Below, piece after piece: positions 22,372-28,878 of a stretch of DNA of 28,878 nt. The stretch comes from Chara braunii (Eukaryota; Streptophyta; Charophyceae; Charales; Characeae), in NCBI GenBank assembly GCA_003427395.1, contig BFEA01000554.1, positions 329,343 through 358,220 on the forward strand, in the 5' to 3' direction. The notes beneath the pieces are model-generated. The model was not told where the DNA came from, searched no databases, and saw only the letters and a list, made by a program, of their open reading frames with translations. Position 1 is the stretch's first letter, and the number at the start of each line of letters is the position of its first letter. The position numbers were made by a program, and so were the translations under genes.

Positions 22372-22430
22372 ACATCTTGTCCGTAGTGGTTCTCTTCTGT
22401 GTCCGTCTTTCTTTATCAAGTTCTTACACC

Positions 22431-22657
22431 TTTGGCGGCTAATGCATACAAAGGTCTCGTCGCGTTTGGCGGCGAATGCATACAGAGGTTTCGTCGCGTT
22501 TGGGCAAATGCATCCAGTCGCGTTTGGGGCCAAATGCGTACGAAGGTTTCGTCGCGGACTGCAATCGCGTCTGGGGGCATATGCAATCGCCCACTTTGTC
22601 TCGGACTGCAATCGCGTTTGGGGGCAAATGCATACAAAGGTTTCGTCGCGTTTGGGG
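22431..22657. repeat. 34-bp minisatellite
   Basis: About six copies, some shortened, of a unit starting TTTGGGGGCAAATGCATAC and ending TTTCGTCGCG. Copies begin at 22431, 22465, 22499 and 22523, with the last full one ending near 22650. The array produces spurious open frames in several frames. Confidence 0.8.
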
Positions 22658-22721
22658 TGGGGGGCATTGATAAATTTTCCCGAAGTGCCGGGTGTTCCTT
22701 CCCCCCACCTCGCGGGAGATG

Positions 22722-22843
22722 CATTCACCATTTTGCACCTTTGGTGCCATTTGGTGGGTAGTGCGGCGAAGCCCTATACACATGCACATTCACCATTTTG
22801 CACCTTTGGTGCCATTTGGTGAGCAGTGCGGCGAAGCCCTATA
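22722..22843. repeat. 65-bp tandem duplication
   Basis: Copies begin with CATTCACCATTTTGCACC at 22722 and 22787 and run through GGCGAAGCCCTATA. Each contains the palindrome GCACCTTTGGTGC. Confidence 0.85.
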
Positions 22844-22950
22844 TATACATATGCGTGGCATTTCGCATCTTCAAGATACACGGCGGCGACAGATAACGCG
22901 GCTTTGGAAGAGCATAACGTTTGGGTTAGTTCCGCAAGGTATGCTTCTCT

Positions 22951-22982
22951 TATTACTGTATTACTGTATTACTGTATTACTG
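22951..22982. repeat. (TATTACTG)4
   Basis: Four exact 8-bp units. Confidence 0.9.
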
Positions 22983-23309
22983 TGTTATTCAATTAAAAAA
23001 TGAAGACAACAACCAAGTGACGAGCTTAACATTGCGCGCACCTTCTGTTCTTCTTTTTTGTTTACTTTGCTTGTTTCTTTTATGTTCCTTGTTAGTCCGG
23101 GAACTATCGTTGAAGTGGACAACCAATCGCATTTCGAATTAGGGCTCGTAGCTAGCTTGGCGTGGCGTACGTCTCCCAACCTGCCTATCACCCACGGTAC
23201 TTCCCCGAATAGTATATTAATGCGTGGTGGTTATTGTGCATGCATGTGACCTGAAAGTTCCCCCGCATTCAGCTCGTATTCTGGCTATATTGTGCCCTGA
23301 TATATATAT

Positions 23310-23444
23310 CGTCAAATAGAACTGCCCGGTAAACCGTAGGCAGAGAGGGAGAAGAGGACAACAAACGAGGGGCTGTGACAAACTGTTTCGTCGGCGTTTC
23401 ACCGACTCATATATATATCGTCAAATAGAATATATATATATATA
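23310..23444 (-). mobile_element. Hammerhead-family element, copy C, plus a partial head-to-tail unit
   Basis: Starts CGTCAAATAGAACTGCC after (TA)n and runs through the shared tail to a ribozyme 3' part (CTGTTTCGTCGGCGTTT, then CACCGACTCAT). It breaks inside the CUGAUGA core, where (AT)n begins. A second unit start, CGTCAAATAGAA, follows at about 23419 before another (TA)n. Stem II carries one change relative to copy A (GGAG to GGCG in the antisense reading). Predicted not to self-cleave. Confidence 0.8.
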
Positions 23445-23755
23445 TATCTTCTATGCTGTGGCTAAGATAGTCGGTGTGCGTGCACCCCACGCAAGCAGTA
23501 GACAGAGACTGACATGATGGCCTTTTTGTTGGAGGGTTGGGCAACCCTCACTTGCCCTTGACACTTGCCCCTTTCTTGTTTGTCTGTGGGACAACCTCCA
23601 CCCTCCTGTCGTCTTTTCAGTGCTCGGTTCAAGCCCTCCTCTTCCCATCCCTATTGCACGCCATCTGGGCATCCAAAACGTAGTCTTGTTTGTGGGCTCG
23701 GGAAGGTGTTTGTCAGCTTCGCTTCGCGCCTTCCGACTCTTAACTCTTACAGTAA

Positions 23756-23877
23756 GGGCCTCGCTGCACTACTCTCGAAATGTGCGAAACGAGAGTGAAT
23801 CTTCCGCTAGAATATGGAAAGATACACCGCCATGATTTTTGTCTGTTCTGCATTTCGAGAGTAGTGCAGCGAGGCCC
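23756..23877. mobile_element. 122-bp Tourist-like MITE (copy 1)
   Basis: Terminal inverted repeats GGGCCTCGCTGCACTACTCT, continuing to GAAATG, are perfect. The flanks carry a TAA direct repeat (23753-23755 and 23878-23880). A 3-bp TAA duplication and GGGCC-type termini fit non-autonomous PIF/Harbinger elements. No coding capacity. Confidence 0.8.
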
Positions 23878-24033
23878 TAATTCTCCGGATTCTCTGGAAT
23901 CAATCTGGGATTGAATTCATTGATTGCTCTAGCTTACTTATTACTTCCCACGTGTATCGAGGCACGACTCGCCGAGAAGATGCAGCAATTAAAGGCGAGG
24001 CCCCCTATGTACGTGCTTTGATAGTAGCATGGA

Positions 24034-24069
24034 CCCGCCGGTGGTAAATGGGGCTTGACCACCGGTGGG
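24034..24069. repeat. 12-bp hairpin
   Basis: CCCGCCGGTGGT and ACCACCGGTGGG form an inverted repeat with one mismatch and a 12-nt loop. Confidence 0.6.
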
Positions 24070-24141
24070 GAATAAACCCCAAGGTTCAAGGGCATGCAGC
24101 GGGCATGGTAGAAAAGACCTAATGTATGTCATTACGTATGA

Positions 24142-24256
24142 GAGCCTAGTTGGAAAACCGTAGTCGCCATCCGCGAACGGTTTGAATGCATCTGGAGAAA
24201 TTTCAGTCCAGATGCATTCGAAATGCTGGCGGATGGCGAGTAGTGCAACTAGGCTC
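24142..24256. mobile_element. 115-bp foldback MITE related to the 122-bp family
   Basis: Termini GAGCCTAGTTG and CAACTAGGCTC are inverted repeats. The right end, GAGTAGTGCAACTAGGCTC, parallels GAGTAGTGCAGCGAGGCCC of the 122-bp family. An internal perfect stem GAATGCATCTGGA/TCCAGATGCATTC nearly completes a full foldback. The flanks TGA and TTA are not an exact duplication. Confidence 0.65.
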
Positions 24257-24340
24257 TTAGACTGGAGTAGTTGCATACTGTGGATTTGTTAAGAAGATTT
24301 TTTTACGGGCATACAGTGCAGTAGAGGGGGAAGTCTACGT

Positions 24341-24393
24341 GGCGCGCAAGGATTTGAACCCCCAATACCGCCCCCCCCCTACCTAAGTGCGCC
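24341..24393 (-). pseudogene. tRNA-like remnant lacking the anticodon arm
   Basis: On the minus strand a perfect B-box GGTTCAAATCC (complement of 24360-24350) is followed by TTGCGCGCCA. Its end pairs with GGCGCAC at 24393-24387 in 6 of 7 acceptor-like positions. Only ~25 nt, including a G9 run, separates acceptor and T arm, so the D and anticodon arms are missing or collapsed. It could be a deleted tRNA, a SINE fragment or chance. Confidence 0.35.
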
Positions 24394-24999
24394 GGCAGTC
24401 TCGCTCTCCCTTCGTGTTTTCTTCCCGGCCGCACCCCTCTCGGGCAATAGAGGCAACAGATGCAAACGGAGACAGCAGAGAGCAAAGCAAGATAAGTAAC
24501 AGAGGAGGCAGCGAATGAAGGCGAAAGAAGCAGAATCGGGCAACGAGGAGGTGTATGACTCGCCTCTCTACGGTTTGCTAGCCTCTGCCGCCTCCGTTCG
24601 ATAATTTTTTCTGCTTCTTTGTCAGCTTTCTCATTCGATCCCGCCTTCGCTTACTCCTTCGCTTGTCATACCCTTTCATATCGAGGTAGAGTCGGTAATT
24701 GAAACTTTCTCGACTGGTTTCTGGATATGTATTTGCTGTTAGATACGCCCAGCACCCCTATTTGCGGTCACATACAGCCGGGAGATTCCTAGTGTGAGTG
24801 CGCCCTTGTCCCCTTTTCACTCGCGTTTCCCATCTGGTCTTCATTCCCTTTGTCGTCCGCTTTCTCTTCCGCCTTTTCGCTTATGCACAAACGACAAAAA
24901 CATGGCAATGTGTCTATCCATGTTCTAGCGTCAGCCAGCAGCAGTGAGAAAGCGGACGCTTGATTCCTCTGATCGGTATTACTAGGAGTTGGGGTCCTT

Positions 25000-25121
25000 G
25001 GGCCTCGCTGCACTACTCTTGAAATGTGCAAAACGAGAGTGAATCGTCCACTAGAACATGGAAAGATACACGGCCATGATTTTTGTCTTTTGTGCATTTC
25101 AAGAGTAGTGCAGCGAGGCCC
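25000..25121. mobile_element. 122-bp Tourist-like MITE (copy 2)
   Basis: Same length and termini as the element at 23756, with TIR GGGCCTCGCTGCACTACTCT then TGAAATG. It is flanked by an exact CTT duplication (24997-24999 and 25122-25124). Confidence 0.8.
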
Positions 25122-25454
25122 CTTGACTGACCAACAACACGGGTGTGAGTGCGAGTGCGGGTGTGAGTGGGTTGTGTATGTGGGAGAGTGTTTGGGCCTT
25201 AGACAGTGCTGTTATTCGGTTGGGGGTGGGGGACGATGAAAAGGGAGGGAGGCGCAGCTACTGGCAAAATGCTCGGGCTTTGCGTTAGCCGGACCTCCAT
25301 CGGCGGCGGCCCTAATCCCCATCCTTGACCACCGCGGTTTTTTTGGGGGGGGGGAGAGGGGAGGGAGGCAACATGCATCCCCTCTGATGGCTGGAGGGAG
25401 GGAGAGAACAAAGTTATGTTCGCAGAGGTCTCCTGTATAAGCCTTAGGAGTAGT

Positions 25455-25491
25455 GGTAGGTAGGTAGGTAAGTAGGTAGGTAGGTAGGTAG
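25455..25491. repeat. (GGTA)n microsatellite
   Basis: About nine GTAG units with one interruption. Confidence 0.85.
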
Positions 25492-25688
25492 GAAGTGAAG
25501 GTGAATTGAAAGAATTTGAAATGAGAGAAGAATCTACCGTGGTTTAAAAAAAAGTAGGGGAAAAAAAAATCTAAGGCATCTTTGTACTTTTTTGTCCCTT
25601 TTTTCATAGGACTTAACTGGACTTAACTGGGGCTAGCCCCGAAGATCATTGTATCCACATCTCATTCCATCCAGGATCCGTTCATCAA

Positions 25689-25810
25689 GGGCCTGGCTCC
25701 ACTACGCCCGAAATGTGCACGCCGAGAGTGAATCTTCTGCTAGAACGTGGAGAGATACACCGCCATGATTTTTGTCTTTTGTGCATGTCGAGAGTAGTGC
25801 AGCGGGGCCC
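25689..25810. mobile_element. 122-bp Tourist-like MITE (copy 3, diverged)
   Basis: Again exactly 122 bp. Termini GGGCCTGGCTCCACTACGCC and GTAGTGCAGCGGGGCCC are partly decayed. The flanks CAA and GAA suggest an original 3-bp duplication. The interior shares GAGAGTGAATCTTC and CCATGATTTTTGTCT with the other two. Confidence 0.75.
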
Positions 25811-25866
25811 GAAGAGTTGCATGTGTATACCATTCCGCCACTTGATGTGACGATATATATATATAT

Positions 25867-26134
25867 CGTCAAATAGAACTGCCCGGTAAACCGTAGGCAG
25901 AGAGGGAGAAGAGGACAACAAACGAGGGGCTGTGACAAACTGTATATATATATCGTCAAATATATATATATATATATCGTCACAGAGAACTGGCCGGTGA
26001 ACCGTAGGGCAGAGAGGGAGAAGAGGACAAGAAATGAGTGAGGGGCTGTGACAGACGGTTTCGTCGGAGGTACACCTACACGTGTCAACATGAAGCGACG
26101 TCTGAACAAAGAGTCTTTCACAGCCCCTCGTTTG
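25867..26134 (-). mobile_element. Hammerhead-family tandem cluster, copies D1-D2 and an inverted fragment
   Basis: Three unit starts lie head to tail: CGTCAAATAG at 25867, CGTCAAA at ~25954 and CGTCACAGAGAAC at 25978, separated by (TA)n. D1 ends at AACTGT, where (AT)n replaces the ribozyme. D2 (25978-26071) is diverged but keeps GTTTCGTCGGAGG before losing similarity. A + oriented fragment (CACAGCCCCTCGTTTG, 26119-26134) then folds back on D2. The left junction is a perfect palindrome in which TGACGAT and ATCGTCA flank the (AT)n. Confidence 0.75.
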
Positions 26135-26244
26135 AAAATAGCGCGCAAAAAACAAAACAAAAAAAAAGAGAAAAAGGAAAAAAAAAGGAAATAGCGCGCC
26201 CGCCAATCTTTGCCGTACGGATTCGTCAATCCGAACAAACCCGT

Positions 26245-26270
26245 AAAACCCTAAAACCCTAAAACCCTAA
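26245..26270. repeat. Telomere-like (AAAACCCT)3 tract
   Basis: Three full AAAACCCT units and a partial fourth, equal to TTTTAGGG on the other strand, the telomere repeat described in Chlamydomonas and some other green algae. Here it is internal, inside the intron. Confidence 0.75.
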
Positions 26271-27100
26271 ACTGTGACGACCACTCAACCTTCACGTGAA
26301 ATTCGCTGCTTGTTTTCTGTCCTCTTACGAGAAAAGAAGGAAAGCCAAGCTTGGTAATGGCATGGACAACCAAGAACCAAAAATATCAAGAACCAAAAAA
26401 AAGAAAAAAAGAAAAAAAGAAGGAAAGCCGTTACGTGGTATGGCCTTCCTGCTGGATCCGTGGTATGGCGAGACAGACTTCAGCGCAAATGTGATGATTG
26501 CACGAAGCGGATCGCGCATGACACTGCACGAACCGGATCGCGCAATCTCTCGTGTGACCTTCAGCGCAATCCGTGGTATGACCAGAGAACACTGTGATGA
26601 TTGCACGAACAGGATCGTGCATGACACACACCACGTGGCCCCTTTGCAGGCGAGTATGCCAATATGAGGAAGATAAACATGCAATGCAGGGTCTTCAGAG
26701 GTCAAACGTGCAAATGTGATGTGTGTTAGTCAGGGATTTCGTCAAAAGTTGAACATTTTAACTGTTGTTTTTTGTGTTTTGTTTGTTTTAACTTTCTAAA
26801 ACAAATGGTATTAAAAAATATATATATACACTTTTTTTTTTTTTTTTTTAAATGGTATGTAGTCACTTGAAATCAGGTTTTCATCATGAAGGGCTTTTTT
26901 GGGGTGAGTTTGGGGCATGCTATGCTCGAACTTCGCCGAGTTTTTTTTCTTTTTTTGGGGGGGGGGCGGAAATTTTGTCATAAGGAACTCTTCGGGTTGG
27001 AGTTGGGGTGAAATGCGTCATTTTTCTCTTACTCCTATACGAAATCAGAAACTGAAGGTTCAAAAATTTCAGTTCCGGGAAAAAATAAAATAAAAAATTG
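26271..27100. other. Intron sequence with weak internal repeats
   Basis: TGCACGAAnCGGATCGCGCA-type segments recur at ~26500-26550 and, diverged, ~26603-26622; CGTGGTATG recurs at 26434, 26459 and 26572. Long A and T runs follow. No gene is seen. Confidence 0.4.
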
Positions 27101-27109
27101 ACCTCTAAT

Positions 27110-27391
27110 CTAGGCTACCAGCCGGGCCGCCCGGGTCCCGGGTGGCCAGCCCGTGCAAGGACCAGGGAAGGTCCCAGCCAAAAAAAAAAAAAAAAAGAAA
27201 TCCAAAAAATCCGAAAAAAAACTATGTTATGCAGAAAAATAAACTGAACAACTGTTGCCTCAGGGTCACATCGAAATTCTGCACCAAATTTAGAATACAA
27301 AATAACATTTTATTTTTTTATTTTTTATTTTATTTTTTAATTGTTTTTGGCCCGGCCGGGCAAGTGACCCCGGGCTACTCTGGTAGCCTAG
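27110..27391. mobile_element. 282-bp hAT-like MITE
   Basis: Terminal inverted repeat CTAGGCTACCAG is perfect over 12 bp and followed on both sides by GC-rich CCGGGC-type sequence. The element is bounded by a perfect 8-bp direct repeat CCTCTAAT (27102-27109 and 27392-27399). An 8-bp duplication is typical of hAT elements. The interior is A/T-rich and non-coding. Confidence 0.8.
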
Positions 27392-27439
27392 CCTCTAATT
27401 AATTAAACGTCCTCTTTATGAATCGCTCCGTGCAGCAAA

Positions 27440-27491
27440 AAGTTCAGGCACTTCAGCCTCCTGATGAGTCGGTGAAACTCCGACGAAACAG
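27440..27491 (+). ncRNA. Degenerate hammerhead ribozyme (copy E1)
   Basis: Core CTGATGA (27461-27467), a perfect stem II identical to copy A (27468-27484), GAAA and CAG are intact. Upstream, the GTT cleavage triplet (27442-27444) and stem I (AGGC/GCCU, loop ACUUCA) are recognisable, but the 1.1-2.1 pair is C×C and stem III keeps only two pairs. Self-cleavage is predicted to be weak or lost. Confidence 0.7.
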
Positions 27492-27635
27492 TTTGTCACA
27501 GCCCCTCGTTTGTTGTCCTCTTCTCCCTCTCTGCCTACGGTTTACCGGGCACCTCTGTTTGACGACCGTAGGCAGAGAGGGAGAAAAGGACAACAAACGA
27601 GGGGCTGTGGCAAACTGTTCCGTCGTCGGAGGTGG
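27481..27635. repeat. 61-bp foldback formed by two inverted hammerhead-family tails (E1/E2)
   Basis: 27481-27541 pairs with 27565-27625 at 58 of 61 positions around a 23-nt loop. The right arm is the minus-oriented tail (AACAAACGAGGGGCTG) running into a decayed ribozyme end (CTGTTCCGTCGTCGGAGG). Confidence 0.85.
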
Positions 27636-27639
27636 GTCT

Positions 27640-28300
27640 TCTTTACCCGAAAGGGGAGCGACAGCTCTGACTGCTCCACCTTTCAGAGAATTGCTGGACA
27701 GGAAACCCCATCACACAGCTCTCTCTCTCTCTTGCTCGCTCGCTCTCTATCGCGGTCAGCAGGACCGAATGCCATGAACTGCAGGACATTAACTGTGAGA
27801 AAAAAGCCTCGGGGTCTTCAGTTCAAATTTGAAGTGTGATCTCATCGTCATCATATCTCGGCGATCAGTTTCATTTGGAGAAAGAAGAGGATGATGACAT
27901 CATTCGAAAATCGTGAATGGGTGACGGTAGACAAATGGAAGGTATGACTTGTGGGAGATGTTGTGTTGATGTCATCAACTTATTTCTCCGAATGGAAATG
28001 ATAACCAACACAAAGTATAGTTGCAATTGGACAGTGGCAACTCAAAGGTATAGGTGGCTGTGCTTATTGCTGGACTGATGACCTGGGATCAGGGATTCAC
28101 TAAGCTCCCAAAGTCCCTCCCACACCCTCCCTCGCCCCGCTCTCCCCTCCCTCCCTCCCCCGGCCCCCTCCTCAACACCCCATCTCAACCTCCCGCGAGA
28201 ATACGATAGTAACTTAGTGATGATGATGCCTGAGTAGTGAGGACGGCAACATGATGACAAGTGATACGATGGAATAATGAAGTTGATAAGATGGTGTGGG
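27640..28300. other. End of intron 1, no feature
   Basis: Includes a short CT run (~27719-27735) and a pyrimidine-rich block at 28105-28195. No gene or element recognised. Confidence 0.5.
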
Positions 28301-28325
28301 CTTTGGTTGTTGTCCTTTGCTGCAG

Positions 28326-28627
28326 GATGAATCGATGTTCGTTCTTACGAGCTCGAACGACAGAACCATTGTGTTATGGGATATCAACAAGCAGCAGGTC
28401 AATCACAAAGGAAATAGTGCCCATGGGTCCAGTCCTCGGGTTGTCGTGAAAACGGACGAGATCCATACTCAAGGGATCTTTGCCATGGACGAGTTCGACT
28501 GCAAAGTCGCCAGTGCATCCAAAGACAGGACGTTGGCTATCTCTTCTGTTTCCAGTGCGAAAGGATTTGTGAAGGAGAGAGTCCTAAGCGGCCATCACAG
28601 TGGTCCAATTCGTGGCGTAAGCTTCAG
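28326..28627 (+). CDS. WDR76: WDR76-like protein, exon 2 (WD40 repeats; continues beyond window)
   Basis: Exon 2 adds 100 complete codons to the WD40 propeller. It opens with DESMFVLTSSNDRTIVLWD, the end of a classical WD repeat, then GIFAMDEFDCKVASASKDRT and LSGHHSGPIRGVSF, the start of another. It joins exon 1 in phase 0 and ends at TTCAG|GTATGC in phase 2 (AG|G, completing an Arg codon if the next exon starts with G, A or similar). WD40 propellers of this family normally need about seven blades, so several exons lie past the right edge. As a WD40 protein it should act as a protein- or DNA-binding scaffold; the presumed nuclear role is inherited from the family. Confidence 0.75.
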
Positions 28628-28878
28628 GTATGCACGCACGTATGCATGCATATGCATGCACAACCCTTTGACCGACTGACTGACTGACTGACTGACAAAA
28701 AAAAGACACGTGCTTTTTCCTCTCCATTTTCCACTCGCTTTCGTTGTTTTCTCCTTGCAAGATAATAAAGTGTGATCGGTTTACGCCGAACCTCACGGAG
28801 TTTGCACACCTATTTGTGTGTGTCTGGTTGTTAATTTACTACTCTCTTTGATCTCTGTTTTTTTTTTTTTTTTTTTTT
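28628..28878 (+). other. Start of intron 2
   Basis: Begins with donor GTATGC and contains a (GACT)n run near 28673-28695 and a terminal T tract at the window edge. The acceptor is not in the window. Confidence 0.6.

Larger units (their letters stand above)
21395..28325 (+). other. Intron 1 of the WDR76-like gene (6,931 bp)
   Basis: Bounded by donor CAG|GTCGGG and acceptor GTTGTCCTTTGCTGCAG|GAT with a pyrimidine-rich tract. Both sides are phase 0, and the joined protein reads RQDQ then DESMFVLTSSNDRTIVLWD, a continuous WD40 blade. The exon-1 frame runs on to a stop at 21580 without conserved sequence. The intron is packed with transposons and minisatellites, listed separately. Confidence 0.7.

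Overview
The window looks like nuclear DNA from a large, repeat-rich green-lineage genome. A streptophyte (charophyte-like) alga fits best, but this is an inference. It rests on a plant-type WDR76/CMR1-family WD40 gene with a very long first exon and a ~6.9 kb intron, many small foldback transposons, a type III hammerhead ribozyme of the kind known from plant retrozymes, a short AAAACCCT telomere-like tract, abundant (TA)n, (GA)n and (GT)n microsatellites, and a 697-base assembly gap. No bacterial operon structure, rRNA or intact tRNA is visible. Layout: bases 1-52 hold a complete minus-strand hammerhead ribozyme. Bases ~480-2160 are non-coding but highly structured: four consecutive hairpins at 518-619, another at 742-777, a ~120-bp tandem repeat at ~780-1240, and six hairpins at 1412-2075 that share a conserved 20-22 nt loop while their stems covary. 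This is probably the untranslated part of an LTR retrotransposon or a derivative; no gag or pol coding is visible. Bases ~2.2-16 kb contain no gene I can support: pyrimidine-rich, AT-rich and decayed repeat sequence, with a 281-bp foldback element at 12372-12652, a local repeat cluster at ~11.45-11.78 kb and two long palindromes near 16 kb. Bases 16404-17590 carry a ribozyme-family fragment that runs into the gap, a (GA)n tract and short minisatellites. The only gene I can support starts at about 19040 on the + strand. Exon 1 (19040-21394) encodes a 785-residue, largely disordered, charged N-terminal part with a canonical PIP-box (QSSLRSFF), basic NLS-like clusters, a WDR76/CMR1-like helix and the first WD40 strands. 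Exon 2 (28326-28627) continues the WD40 propeller and ends at a phase-2 donor; the rest of the gene lies beyond the window. The intron (21395-28325) is a transposon trap. It holds three 122-bp Tourist-like MITEs and a diverged relative, a hAT-like MITE with a perfect 8-bp target duplication, several minisatellites, a tRNA-like remnant, the telomere-like tract, and at least five copies or fragments of the hammerhead family. Several of those are arranged head to tail through (TA)n, and one pair forms a 61-bp foldback. The two observations most worth follow-up are the hammerhead family and the covarying hairpin array.
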